A stretch of DNA of 64,000 nt from JBKQVT01 sp963804825 (GCA_963804825.1 CAWDRV010000004.1:248001-312000); one strand, 5' to 3'; positions 4,935 through 14,628 are shown, counted from the first letter of the stretch. Notes: generated from the sequence alone by a model not told the origin. Program-made: numbers and translations.

Positions 4935-6041
4935 ATGTTCGTCATCAACACTGTCAAGATTCGCAGCTACGAAACGGGCCTGCACTTCCGTGACGGCGAG
5001 TTCAAGGGCCTGCTCGGCACCGGTCGGCACTGGTTCTTCGACCCGCTGGGCAAGGTCAAGGTGGAGGTCGTCTCGCAACGCGCCCCGTGGCTGGCCCACG
5101 AGAAGCTCGACGTGATCGTCCGCTCGGGTGCGCTGAAGGACCGCGCTGTGGTCCTGGACCTGAAGGACTACCAACGGGCGCTGGTGTGGGTGGACGGCCG
5201 GTTCAGCCACATCCTGCCGCCGGGCCTGTACGCCTACTGGACCACCTTCCGCGAGGTCGCCGTCGAGGTGATCGACGCCCGGCAGGTCCGCTTCGAGCAC
5301 AAGGACCTCCAGGTGATCGTCCGTTCGGCGCTGGCCGACCGGCTGCTGGACGCCTTTGCCGTCGAGCAGGGCCACGTCGGCGTGTTGTTCGAGGACGGCC
5401 GCTACGTCGAGACCCTGCCGCCGGGCAAGTACGCCTTCTGGAAGAACATGGCCAAGGTCATGCTCGTGCCGATGGACCTGCGCGAGACGATGCTGGACAT
5501 CGGCGGCCAGGAGATTATGACCGCCAACAAGGTCACGCTGCGCCTGAACGCGGTGGCCACCTACCGGGTGGCCGACGCCCACAAGGCGTTGAGCGCGGCC
5601 GATGACGCCCGCCAGGCCCTGTACCGCGAGGCCCAGTTGGCCCTGCGGGCGGTGATCGGCGGCCGGGAACTCGATCAGTTCCTGGCCGACAAGGACGCCG
5701 TGGCCAAGGAACTGGAGGTCATCGTCCGCCACCGCGTGGCTGCGTTGGGTCTGGAGGTCATCTCGGTAGGCATCCGCGACGTGATCCTGCCGGGCGACAT
5801 GAAGGACCTGATGAACAAGGTCACGGAGGCCAAGAAGGCGGCCGAGGCCAACCTCATCGTCCGCCGCGAGGAGACGGCGGCCATGCGCAGCCAGGCCAAC
5901 ACGGCCAAAGTGCTGGAGGGCAACCCGACGCTGATGCGGCTCCGGGAGCTGGAGGTCCTGGAGCGGGTGGCCACCAGCGGCAAGCTGAACGTGGTGCTGG
6001 GCGAGAAGGGCCTGGCCGAGCGGGTGGTGAACCTGCTCTGA
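4935..6041 (+). CDS. slipin / SPFH (band 7) family protein, copy 1
   Basis: The 368-residue protein has the SPFH fold through its middle (for example LPPGKYAFWKN, the IMTANKVTLRLN strand region and RVAALGLEVISVGIRDV) and an Ala/Glu-rich helix near 300-340 (EAKKAAEANLIVRREE). It lacks the usual N-terminal membrane hairpin, so membrane attachment is unclear. Slipins oligomerise; relatives occur beside RNA-repair genes, which is why its place after the tRNA array matters. Start ATG follows AGGAAGGAAGGTGAAGG. A near-identical copy follows array 2 at 54725. Confidence 0.88.
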   Translation: MFVINTVKIRSYETGLHFRDGEFKGLLGTGRHWFFDPLGKVKVEVVSQRAPWLAHEKLDVIVRSGALKDRAVVLDLKDYQRALVWVDGRFSHILPPGLYAYWTTFREVAVEVIDARQVRFEHKDLQVIVRSALADRLLDAFAVEQGHVGVLFEDGRYVETLPPGKYAFWKNMAKVMLVPMDLRETMLDIGGQEIMTANKVTLRLNAVATYRVADAHKALSAADDARQALYREAQLALRAVIGGRELDQFLADKDAVAKELEVIVRHRVAALGLEVISVGIRDVILPGDMKDLMNKVTEAKKAAEANLIVRREETAAMRSQANTAKVLEGNPTLMRLRELEVLERVATSGKLNVVLGEKGLAERVVNLL

Positions 6042-6250
6042 TTGAACTTGATGCTCGGGGGCCGGGAGCGGTCCCGGTCTCCGGGCGTTCTTTCAGAAGA
6101 GGTCGGTCCGGTGGAAGGCTCGACGGGAGCGCATGCGAGGAGATCCTTCGTCGTGCCCTATTCCAAGAAAATGATTATTGGATACAATGGGTACTTCGTG
6201 TGGTGCATCACCATAACACCATGTGCGGCATGGGGCCAAGGGAGAGTCGA

Positions 6251-9200
6251 ATGGCCTTGGACGAAAACACAACACCGTTGCTCGCCCACACTCTCGGTAC
6301 ACTGTGTGATGAATTGGTCAGTGGCCGAGGGGTCGCGTTGCAGCGGGGCGATCGGACGATTCGCCTCGCCTCGGCCACTGCTCGAGCCGTCTTTAACTGG
6401 TATCGCTGCAATCGGCCGAAGTGGGGCGGGCTGAACAGAGAGGAAGACGTAGAGGCCATAGCGAGGGAAGTCAACAACGAGCCCCCTGTCATGCCGGCCC
6501 TAAAGACCCGAGACACGGCAAAGCCTCCCGAAATCGTCTATTTGAAGAAGATTCGAGCCCACCGCTTCGCGGGCATCCATCGGTACGGCAGCGTCAATCA
6601 ACCGCCGCCTTTTTTCGAGTGCGTCCTTGAGAACGGTGGGCCTAGGGTTTGGATAATCGAAGGAAGCAACGCCGCTGACAAGACTTCGCTGCTATCCGCG
6701 ATCTGCTGGTGCCTCACAGGGCATGTCTACCGTTCTCAGCGCAAGCCGGAGACCACCAAAGAACCGATTGCTTTGTACGCTGGCAAAACCGTGGAAGATA
6801 CGGACGAAGAGCCAGCGGGCTTTGACATCTCGGCGGTTACGCCTGTTCCATCAAGCGTTGTTCTTGAGGGGCTCTGTGGAGAGAAGGTTCTTCTTGACAC
6901 ATGGGTTGAATTGACATTTGTTGACGCCCATGGCAGCGAACTCGGAACAATGCGACGGTCGGTCAAGAGAGCGAGGCGCGGAAACCAGATCGAAATCTCA
7001 GAGCCCGACTTCTCCGCGCTGGGCGTCCCACCGATTGCGCTGGAAATCGGCACCAGAATGACTGGGTTGCTTCCCTACATTCAAGTCGGACACAGATCAG
7101 ACTTAAGCTCTGCGGTCGCGGAGCTAACGGGGCTGCGACCATTGAAAGATCTCGTCAGGCACGCGACAAAATCGCGAGATAAGCTCCGCGGCACACTCCC
7201 CAAGGCGCGTATTGAAGAAATCAGCCGGCTTGACGAAGAGTACGTCTCGGAATGCGATGAGCTCGCGCAAATACTCGATAAGCACAAGGGCATTGCGCCG
7301 ATGCAGCAACTGCCGCGCGTTCCAGAAGTTTCCACGTGCGAGGAGGAGATAGCTAAACTCAAGTCGCACTTCGAGAATCGACAGGCTGTGACCTTGGCGG
7401 GAGCGAAGGCCGTGCTGGGGGATTCATTTGACAGCGGTGATCAGGACTCGTGCGAAGATTTGATCAAGAGCATTCCCCTTGCACATGCTGCTGTCGCCTT
7501 CGATGCCATCGCGAAGCTGCAGAGCGCAGCGCGACTGCACGCGTTAGGGTGCCTCACAGAGGCCGACCTCACAGCGGCCGAGGCGACGATTGAAATGGTA
7601 CTGGAGCAGGCAAAGGAGATCGCCAACCTCGAACGCAAGAAGGATATCGCCGCTCGAATGCGTCTTTATGCCAGAATTGCTGACTGGCTCAAGGACACAA
7701 ACCTGCTTGCCGATGACGTTACCACGTGTCCTGTGTGTGGCACGCCGCTCGCTGAGAAAGAAGATTCCGTAACGCACAAGCTCGTCGTCGAGCACATCCG
7801 CGAGTTTCTGCATACCGACAAGGGGCACCTTCAGTACGCAGTAACGCAGTGGGCGAGGAACTCCGCGGACAAGCTCTCTCGCCAACTTGCAAAGACCCTT
7901 TCGTCGGAACTGGGGACGACTCTGCCTGGTCGCCCGAGCGCTTTGATTTCGGATGCCTTCTGTAAGGACTTGCTTGCGTCGCCGGCTTTCTCTAAGACGC
8001 TCGCGCCTCTCAAGGCGACTGTGACGGCGCTTTGCGAACGGTACTCAACTGCGGAAGACACGTTCGTGGAGCCCCCGGTCGTCACGTTTCCGGCCAGTAT
8101 TGCGCCGGCGTGCCAAGAGCTGGCGGACGCTATGTCACGCATAAGACGGGCGATTGCGTTTGCGCGATGGCGACACGCAAATGCCGATTTCTGCCGGCGG
8201 ATGATCGTTGGCGTACTCGGGACGGATGCCGCCACGGCGGGCAGCCCCGGACCAGGCGACGTGGCTCCTAGGCAGGTGCCTCTGGTCGTACATCTGAGAG
8301 CGTTGGAACGCATTGTCACTGAGTCCGAGCCGCTACAAATGGCTTTGGCACGAACGAAAAACATGACAGGCTGGCTTGCAACACGGCGCAGCCTGCAATT
8401 TCGGATAGAACGATACGGGCGAACTGCACAGGCGCTGGAGCAGCTATTCGAGATCGGGCAGGTTGTAGATGATCAGGTTGGCTCACTGATGCAGACACTC
8501 TCGACCGACACGAGTCGGTGGCGGAACAACCTTTATAGCCCGGCATACTCTGACGCGCCGAGTATCGCGGAGGCCGACGTCGCCGACGACGGCAGCCTAA
8601 TTCTGCACGCCGAAGCTGGCGGAACCAGGGTGCCGGCACAGCACATTTGCAACTCCTCAGACCTCAGGGCCACGCTACTTGCGTTCCTGTTGGCCTTTTG
8701 GAAGCACTTGGCTACGACACAGGGGGCCATCTCGCTTCTCCTGTTGGACGATTTGCAGGAGCTGTTTGATCCGCATAACCGCAGGAGGATCGCTTGCGCA
8801 ATCCCGAAGATCGCGCAGATGGGTGCTCAGGTGTTGCTCACCACGAATGACCACGACTTCGGGAGGAATGCCTGCAGATCTGCGTATCAGGCGATCGGAC
8901 GAGAGCATACGCTCCACCAGCAGGCTGTACCGGCAAGTGCTGGAAGTTTGCGGATGACATTGAGGCCGTTCCGTGAAACTATCCAGAGGAAGAGAGAGAA
9001 CTTCGAAAGGAAGGAGAACGACCACGAAGCGGCAAGGGACTATCTCAACGAACTACGTATCTACCTGGATGCGCGACTCCTGGAGTTCTTCGGCGTTGCG
9101 GACCCCGCGATGCCAGCTCAGCCCACATTTGCCGACTTGGTGAATGCGGTCAGGCGGCGAGTCAGCCAAGGTATGGAGCCATTTTCTGGCAGAGTATTCG

Positions 9201-9787
9201 GCCAATTGGCGAGTGAACCCGCTTTGCGGGATGGGAGCGAGTTCGTCAGGCTTTTGAACGAGTCTCATCACTCCCGCGCCCATCTTATCACATACCCCGA
9301 TGTAGCGCGGATCGCAGACGACTGTAAACGAGTTCTTGACTTGGTGCATTTGGCGGCTGAGGAATACGAAAGATGGCTGCGGCGCGATCCTCGCGAGCCC
9401 TTGCCCGCAACTCCAGCGTCGCTGCCCGCCGGTAGGAATCTTTCATTCACTGTTCCTCTGTTTCTCGCCACCGCGGCCGCGGACCGGGACTCGCCAATGT
9501 ACGATGTCGTCGAGGCGGAAGAACCGTTTGCATGCAACTGGTTGGAAAATCATGCCATATATGTCAACAATACGGACAATCTGGGATTTGCAGGCTCGAA
9601 GAGTTGCCGATTGGTCGTCAACTTGAACGGTAATGTGCCAGGGGACAACAGCCTCGTGGTAGCGCTTCATGGGGAGAAGGTTTACGTTCGCCGCCTCCTG
9701 CACGTCCCTCAGGACGCCGCCACCGTCGTTTTGGCTGCTGAGAACCTCGAATCCTTTGCATCGCCCCCCAACACTCCTGGTTCCTAG
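6251..9787 (+). CDS. Rad50/SMC-like ATPase with zinc-hook motif
   Basis: About 1178 residues from the ATG at 6251, which follows AAGGGAGAG. A Walker A-like GSNAADKTS lies near 138-146, where the usual glycines before the lysine are Ala-Asp. A long helical region contains CPVC at about 493-496, resembling a Rad50 zinc hook. Walker B-like LLLLDDLQELFD is near 829-840, with D in place of the catalytic E. This suggests a DNA-end or RNA-end sensing ABC ATPase with weakened hydrolysis. The last ~120 residues resemble an S24/LexA-like beta domain (VVALHGEKVYVRRLL) and stop just after a C6 run. The gene is absent from the equivalent place after array 2, so it looks like inserted cargo, possibly anti-phage. 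Confidence 0.72.
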   Translation: MALDENTTPLLAHTLGTLCDELVSGRGVALQRGDRTIRLASATARAVFNWYRCNRPKWGGLNREEDVEAIAREVNNEPPVMPALKTRDTAKPPEIVYLKKIRAHRFAGIHRYGSVNQPPPFFECVLENGGPRVWIIEGSNAADKTSLLSAICWCLTGHVYRSQRKPETTKEPIALYAGKTVEDTDEEPAGFDISAVTPVPSSVVLEGLCGEKVLLDTWVELTFVDAHGSELGTMRRSVKRARRGNQIEISEPDFSALGVPPIALEIGTRMTGLLPYIQVGHRSDLSSAVAELTGLRPLKDLVRHATKSRDKLRGTLPKARIEEISRLDEEYVSECDELAQILDKHKGIAPMQQLPRVPEVSTCEEEIAKLKSHFENRQAVTLAGAKAVLGDSFDSGDQDSCEDLIKSIPLAHAAVAFDAIAKLQSAARLHALGCLTEADLTAAEATIEMVLEQAKEIANLERKKDIAARMRLYARIADWLKDTNLLADDVTTCPVCGTPLAEKEDSVTHKLVVEHIREFLHTDKGHLQYAVTQWARNSADKLSRQLAKTLSSELGTTLPGRPSALISDAFCKDLLASPAFSKTLAPLKATVTALCERYSTAEDTFVEPPVVTFPASIAPACQELADAMSRIRRAIAFARWRHANADFCRRMIVGVLGTDAATAGSPGPGDVAPRQVPLVVHLRALERIVTESEPLQMALARTKNMTGWLATRRSLQFRIERYGRTAQALEQLFEIGQVVDDQVGSLMQTLSTDTSRWRNNLYSPAYSDAPSIAEADVADDGSLILHAEAGGTRVPAQHICNSSDLRATLLAFLLAFWKHLATTQGAISLLLLDDLQELFDPHNRRRIACAIPKIAQMGAQVLLTTNDHDFGRNACRSAYQAIGREHTLHQQAVPASAGSLRMTLRPFRETIQRKRENFERKENDHEAARDYLNELRIYLDARLLEFFGVADPAMPAQPTFADLVNAVRRRVSQGMEPFSGRVFGQLASEPALRDGSEFVRLLNESHHSRAHLITYPDVARIADDCKRVLDLVHLAAEEYERWLRRDPREPLPATPASLPAGRNLSFTVPLFLATAAADRDSPMYDVVEAEEPFACNWLENHAIYVNNTDNLGFAGSKSCRLVVNLNGNVPGDNSLVVALHGEKVYVRRLLHVPQDAATVVLAAENLESFASPPNTPGS

Positions 9788-9794
9788 GAGCGAA

Positions 9795-10232
9795 GTGACT
9801 CTGCTGCAAGTCGTGGGGGTTATTTTTGATAATGATCCCATCTGTCCACGGCCCGAGCAGGAGGCCGTTATCGACGACACGCATACTGTGTTAGAACACG
9901 TGCAAGTTGCTTTCAAGGTACGCGGCGAGAGCGCCCTACCACTGGCGCTCCCAGGGCAAACAATCCTGGCGGGGCCAAGAATCCTTGTGAGCGAACTTGG
10001 CTCGAATGAGAGTGAGCCAGTGGTAATCGCGACTACTGAGGGTACGGCCTTTAAGCGTGTAGGAAGATTGGTTTTCGGCACCAAGCATGTGCGGCGGTTT
10101 GAGTCAGTTGGCGGCCTCGGTGAATCGATTATCATTCGCATTGAGGAACGAGAGAACGATCCGTTCCATGACCTGCCGGCGCTCGAGGACGCCCGCAGGA
10201 TTCTCGGTGTGTTGTACAACCCAAATGAGTAA
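9795..10232 (+). CDS. S24/LexA-like C-terminal part, frame-shifted partner of the ATPase
   Basis: GTG at 9795 follows AGGAG by four bases and starts 8 bases after the ATPase stop, so it could be a separate coupled gene of 145 residues. The frame is, however, open upstream through the C6 run at 9764-9769, and LVPRSEVTLLQVVGVIF reads as the natural last strand of the S24-like domain begun in the ATPase. The rest resembles a second S24 domain: VRGESALPL where S24 peptidases have GDSM, and TAFKRVGR where they have the catalytic Lys. A +1 shift would give one protein. Family assignment is by eye and tentative. Confidence 0.55.
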   Translation: MTLLQVVGVIFDNDPICPRPEQEAVIDDTHTVLEHVQVAFKVRGESALPLALPGQTILAGPRILVSELGSNESEPVVIATTEGTAFKRVGRLVFGTKHVRRFESVGGLGESIIIRIEERENDPFHDLPALEDARRILGVLYNPNE

Positions 10233-10298
10233 AGGTACCCCGGCCGGTTGACCGTATGCCGCGTGGGACGGTCAACATCGAGGGGAGCATTAACAGTC

Positions 10299-11258
10299 AT
10301 GGCACATCGCGTGGGTCGGCCCGACGACCATTCCTTCCGCAAGCTCCTGCCCGGCTTCGTCATTTCGGCCGGCACCCAGGTGGTGCTCAAGGTGGCCAAG
10401 GTCCTGCCGGACGGGCAGCAGTTCAAGCCGCCGGGGAGCGTGGGCGTCGTCTTGCAGAGCCCGCCGGATAATCGGCAGCCTTACGTCGTCCGATTCGCCG
10501 ACGGGGAGACCGTCGAGGCGTATTTCCATGAACTCGCCTTGCGGCGCCGCGAGGTCGAGGACGAGTTGGGTGAAGTCCGCGAGGACATTCGACCCTGGAT
10601 CATCTACCGCTGCCAGGTCGGATCGAAAGCCTTCGGACTGGCCGACGAGGATTCCGACGACGACCTGCGGGGCATCTACCTGCCGCCGGCCCGACTGCAC
10701 TGGTCCTTGCGAAAGCTGCCGGAACAACTGGAGTTTGCAGACCAAGAGCGGGACGAGGTCTACTGGGAGCTGGAAAAATTCCTGCGGCTGGCCCTGAAGG
10801 CCAACCCCAACGTGCTGGAGACCCTGTGGACGCCGCTGGTCCTGTTGGCCGACGAGACGGCCCAGGAACTGCGGGCGATGCGGCAGGCGCTGCTCTCGAA
10901 GCACGTCTACAAGACCTACTCGGGCTACGTCCTGAGCCAGTTCCGCCGCATGGCAAACGCCTACAAGCAAAAGGGCACCTACAAACTCAAGCACGCCATG
11001 CACCTCGTCCGGCTGCTCTACTCGGGGATCGCCGCCCTGGACACGGGCGAAATCCGCATCGACGTGGCCGAACACCGCGACGAACTTTTGCATATCCGCA
11101 ACGACGGGCTACCGTTCGAGGAGGTCAAGCGACGGGCCTTGGTGTTAGACGAGCGGTTCCAGGCGGCATTCGAGCGGACCCGCCTGCCCGAGCAACCGGA
11201 CTACGCCCAGGTTGATGCCTTCCTGATTCGTGCCCGGAGGAGGATGGTCGATGCTTGA
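10299..11258 (+). CDS. RlaP/COG3541-type nucleotidyltransferase with N-terminal beta-barrel
   Basis: 319 residues. The first ~85 form a small beta domain resembling DUF4926 (FVISAGTQVVLKVAKVL ... PYVVRFADGETVEAYF). Then a polymerase-beta-type nucleotidyltransferase core: GSKAFGLADEDSDDDLRG at about 108-125 supplies the G-S and paired Asp metal ligands. A helical C-terminal half follows. This family (Pfam RlaP) is linked in the literature to RNA-repair operons, so terminal nucleotide addition to damaged RNA is the best guess; substrate unknown. Its last bases overlap the next ATG (ATGCTTGA). The N-terminal 50-odd residues recur as a remnant at 56145. Confidence 0.78.
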   Translation: MAHRVGRPDDHSFRKLLPGFVISAGTQVVLKVAKVLPDGQQFKPPGSVGVVLQSPPDNRQPYVVRFADGETVEAYFHELALRRREVEDELGEVREDIRPWIIYRCQVGSKAFGLADEDSDDDLRGIYLPPARLHWSLRKLPEQLEFADQERDEVYWELEKFLRLALKANPNVLETLWTPLVLLADETAQELRAMRQALLSKHVYKTYSGYVLSQFRRMANAYKQKGTYKLKHAMHLVRLLYSGIAALDTGEIRIDVAEHRDELLHIRNDGLPFEEVKRRALVLDERFQAAFERTRLPEQPDYAQVDAFLIRARRRMVDA

Positions 11259-12444
11259 CGTGAACTTGGAGGCAATGCGGCAGGTCGTGGCTGGGCTGAA
11301 GTATCGGCCGCTGTTTGTCACCGTCAGCGGGGCCCATCTCTACGGCTTTCCTTCGGCCGACAGCGACGTGGACCTGCGGGGCTGCCATCTGCTGCCGCTA
11401 CGGGACGTCGTTGGCCTGGACCTGCCGAACCAGACACTGGAGCACAAGGTCGTCCACGACGGCACCGAGGTAGAACTGGTCAGCCACGACGTGGGCAAGT
11501 ACCTCGGGCTCTTGGTCCACAACAACGGCTACATCCTGGAGCAAATCTTCTCGCCGATTGTGGTCATGGGACAGGAGTTCCTGGACGAGCTGCGCCCGTT
11601 GGCCCGCCGCTGCATCACCCGGCACCACTATCACCATTACCGGGGCTTCTACGCCACCCAGCAAAAGTTGATCGCCAAGGAAGAGCCCAAGCGGGCCAAG
11701 CCCGTGCTCTATGCCTATCGGGTGCTGATGACCGGCATCCACCTGCTGCGGACTGGCGAGGTCGAGGCCAACCTGCTGAGGCTCAACGAGCACTTCCGCT
11801 TCGCTTTCCTGGACGAGTTGATCGCCCGGAAGGTCGGCGGCGAGGACGCCTCGGTCGGGGATCTGGACTGGTCGTTCCACGAGGCCCGGCTAGCCGAACT
11901 GGAGGCTCAACTCGACCAGGCGTTCGCGGAGTCGAAGTTGCCCGAGGACCGGGACCGGAAGCCGGTCAATGAGTTGCTGGTGCGGTTGCGGCTGGACATC
12001 TCCCGCGAAGCGGTTTCGTCTTTGGGAATGATCCATCGCCGCAGCGGCGACGCGGCTCGGTCCCAACGACTGGGACCATACACCATCGAGTCGCTGATCG
12101 ACCAGTCCGAGGACGGCCGGGCGACGGTCTACTGCGTCTCGATTGCTGCCCGTCAGCAAACCCGGATCAGCTATCATCGCGTCGCGGAAGAATACTACTT
12201 CGTTTTGGCCGGCCACGGTACGGCTGTACTCGATGGCCGGGAATATCCACTGAACGCTGGCGATTTCCTGCGGCTGCCGCCCGGCACGACCCATGGGTTC
12301 ATTACTGGGGACGAACCGTTGGAGATGCTCAATGTCCACACGCCGGGCTGTCGGCCCGACCGCGACACCTGCTTCGCCGATGGCGCGCCGCCGGAGGGTT
12401 TTGCCAAGGATACGGAAAGCCGACCGCCTGCGGCGGGGCCTTGA
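11251..12444 (+). CDS. RlaP-type nucleotidyltransferase fused to cupin
   Basis: 397 residues from the ATG at 11251 (GGAGGAGG upstream), translationally coupled to the preceding gene. The nucleotidyltransferase core has SGAHLYGFPSADSDVDLRG near 26-43, with Asp pairs for metal binding. Residues ~275-380 are a cupin barrel with metal-ligand-like YHRVAEEYYFVLAGHG and LPPGTTHGF. The cupin might bind a modified nucleotide or metal. Two tandem nucleotidyltransferases after a tRNA array suggest tRNA end repair, by inference. Confidence 0.78.
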   Translation: MLDVNLEAMRQVVAGLKYRPLFVTVSGAHLYGFPSADSDVDLRGCHLLPLRDVVGLDLPNQTLEHKVVHDGTEVELVSHDVGKYLGLLVHNNGYILEQIFSPIVVMGQEFLDELRPLARRCITRHHYHHYRGFYATQQKLIAKEEPKRAKPVLYAYRVLMTGIHLLRTGEVEANLLRLNEHFRFAFLDELIARKVGGEDASVGDLDWSFHEARLAELEAQLDQAFAESKLPEDRDRKPVNELLVRLRLDISREAVSSLGMIHRRSGDAARSQRLGPYTIESLIDQSEDGRATVYCVSIAARQQTRISYHRVAEEYYFVLAGHGTAVLDGREYPLNAGDFLRLPPGTTHGFITGDEPLEMLNVHTPGCRPDRDTCFADGAPPEGFAKDTESRPPAAGP

Positions 12445-12489
12445 GCAGCGCGCCGGTGGCGAGTACATGAACCAGGACTTTTGATATAG

Positions 12490-13157
12490 GTGCCGGGGCT
12501 GTCCGCCCTGCCGATGCCCCTCGCCCCGTCGCGCGGTTACACGAAGGCCCCCTTTTTGAGGCGCGCGGTGTGCGCGGGGACGACCGTCATCGGACGGCTG
12601 CGCAAGGACACGGCGTTGCGCGACCTGCCGCGAACGCTGCGACGGGGGCGGCGGCGTGGTCGCGGCCGGCCGCCGAAGTTCGGCAAGAACAAACTCAGCT
12701 TGGCCAAGCGGGCCGCCCGTCAGGGGTGGCCGAGTGCACCGTCTATGGCCAAAGGGTCAGCAAACTCTACAAGACCGTCCTGGCGACGTACCGGCCTGTG
12801 GGCGGGGTGATTCGCGTGGTGATCGTCCTGGAGGGTTACGATTGGCACCCCTTCTTCTCGACCGATCCGGCGGCCACGGCTGTGGAGATTATCGAAGCCT
12901 TCGCCGACCGCGCCACGATCGAGCAGGACTTCCACAACGTGAAGGAAATTTGGGGCGCGGGCCAGCAGCAGGTGCGGAATATCTCGACCAACCTGGCCGT
13001 GTATCCTTTGAATCTTTGGATGCACACGCTGGTGGAGTTGTGGTCTTGGAACCGTCTCCACGGTGCGATTTGCGACCGCGGCCAGTCCCCGTGGGACGAC
13101 GCCGATCGCCGCCCGTACATTATGTCATCCGCTCGGAGCCTCTGTGACCGTTCGTAA
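12490..13157 (+). pseudogene. DDE transposase remnant
   Basis: Transposase-like sequence spread over two frames. The first frame gives LRKDTALRDLP and the basic GRRRGRGRPPKFGKN; the second gives VSKLYKTVLATYRPVGGVIRV then IIEAFADRATIEQDFHNVKE, containing the C-terminal catalytic Glu region, and QQQVRNISTNLAVYPLNLW. The N-terminus is missing and at least one frameshift lies near 12720. Clear terminal inverted repeats were not seen. Confidence 0.7.
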
Positions 13158-14175
13158 TATTCATTATTGCTTCCCACCGCGACATGCGCTTCACATAGGC
13201 GTCGAATGCCGCTCTATTGAACTGGTCCTGGTCGTCCCAGAACTCGTCCATCTTCGGCAGTTCCAAGAAGGCGCTTGTCGGGTCCATTTCGGGATGCACT
13301 TCCAGGAAGCGACGGATAACGTCCTTGCTGAGGTGATCCGCGCGCCGCAAGTACCGTTCCCGTTCCGAAAGCGCGCGACCGGGCTTGACTGCCTTCCCTG
13401 TGGTCTGAGGTTTGCTTCGACCGTCTCCCGCTCCTCCATGCTCCTGCGCTTTGGCATCGCCAGTAGTGGCATCATTTCGTGGCTCCGTACCTTCTTGCCT
13501 TTCTTGAATGATGTCCCAAGTCCTTCCGTTGCGGATCAAGACCGAGCCTGCAGAAACCGTCACACCGTCTAGGGGCAAGTCCGTTAAAGCCGTCAGTCGA
13601 ATGCTCCCCGAAGGCGGTGGGCAAGCTACATGATATTGACCCCGAGCGGCACCCTGCAGCGTAGTTGCCTCCCATCTGATCTTCCATTTCCAATTGTGTG
13701 ATATCTTGCACGCCTCCCCATTAATGGTGATCTCCAAAGTCTCCTGCTTGCCTTTCTTGAGAACGGGCGCCGACTGCTCTGAAAAGATGATAACTTCACC
13801 GGGGCGAGTGGCTGTGGCGGGGCTGTGTGTCGCTTTGATCCCTTCCACCATGGCTTCGTCAAGCTGCTTCGCCGCGGCACGAGGCATGGGGACCCGCCTG
13901 CGGCCGGCCTCGGCCTTCTTCTGGTCCACGGCCCGCTCTTTTTCCTTGCGCTTCACGTACGTCGCCTGGATGAACCGCTGGTCTTCCTGGCTCAACTTCT
14001 CCAGGGGAAGGCGGATGATGCTGCCGTCCTCCTTCTTCAGTCGCACCTTTCCGTCCACGAAGTCGAGGAGCCGGGCCTCCACCGTGTATGTTCCTGTAGC
14101 ATCGGTCCACTTCCTTGCTAGCGCGGTCGGAGCGAGAACCACAAGAATACCAACCGCCGTTATAAAGATTTTCAT
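13120..14175 (-). CDS. secreted SHD1-domain protein
   Basis: 351 residues starting MKIFITAVGILVVLAPTALA, a signal peptide. An SHD1 domain follows (ARKWTDATGTYTVEARLLDF ... LPLEKLSQEDQRFI), a domain very common in planctomycete exported proteins. The Lys/Glu-rich middle leads to an uncharacterised C-terminus. The start is supported by GGGAGGG nine bases upstream. Last gene of the leftward cluster, 110 bases after the HEAT-repeat gene. Confidence 0.8.
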   Translation of the reverse strand: MKIFITAVGILVVLAPTALARKWTDATGTYTVEARLLDFVDGKVRLKKEDGSIIRLPLEKLSQEDQRFIQATYVKRKEKERAVDQKKAEAGRRRVPMPRAAAKQLDEAMVEGIKATHSPATATRPGEVIIFSEQSAPVLKKGKQETLEITINGEACKISHNWKWKIRWEATTLQGAARGQYHVACPPPSGSIRLTALTDLPLDGVTVSAGSVLIRNGRTWDIIQERQEGTEPRNDATTGDAKAQEHGGAGDGRSKPQTTGKAVKPGRALSERERYLRRADHLSKDVIRRFLEVHPEMDPTSAFLELPKMDEFWDDQDQFNRAAFDAYVKRMSRWEAIMNITNGHRGSERMT

Positions 14176-14284
14176 TTGTGTGACCCTCCCACTGCAATTG
14201 TCGAGGCCGACAGGTTCTGAGGTTCTCCACTTGTGCCGAAATGCCTGACAGTTCGGGTGACGAGCGCGCGATGGTGGCGCTAAA

Positions 14285-14599
14285 CTACTTCGGCATGTCC
14301 TTCCAGGCACCAATGTCCTCGGCCCACTCGTCCGCATTCTCGCCGGCGAACGGGCCGTTCTCGGTGCCGGTAATGTAACGAAGCATACTCGCCGCGGGAA
14401 GCGTGGTATCCGCCGCAGAGTCGCCCTTGGTTTTCAACTTCTGGATCAGCACGGGAACAAGGTCCGCGTCCCGGCACTTGAGTGCCCGGAGCGCGCGGCT
14501 CATTGCCCACAAGACCGAGCCGTTATTCTCTTCACTGATGGCGCGTTTCAAGGCCGGGATCGCGGTGTGGTCTAGACGTGTGGCGATTTCGTCGACCAC
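14285..14599 (-). pseudogene. C-terminal fragment of HEAT-repeat protein
   Basis: Continues the protein at 14629-16362 in another frame; the bridging read is DRLKAASADDRRRVVDEIA. The shift lies in a CGCGCG stretch near 14660. It contains two further HEAT-like helices (ALKRAISEENNGSVLWAMSRAL). Confidence 0.6.
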
Positions 14600-14628
14600 C
14601 CGGCGGCGGTCGTCAGCCGACGCGGCCT

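Noticed and set aside
4881..5732. Long ORFs antisense to the slipin genes
   Set aside because: They are His/Gln/Val-rich shadows of a GC-rich coding strand; the + strand reading has a clear SPFH domain and ribosome site.
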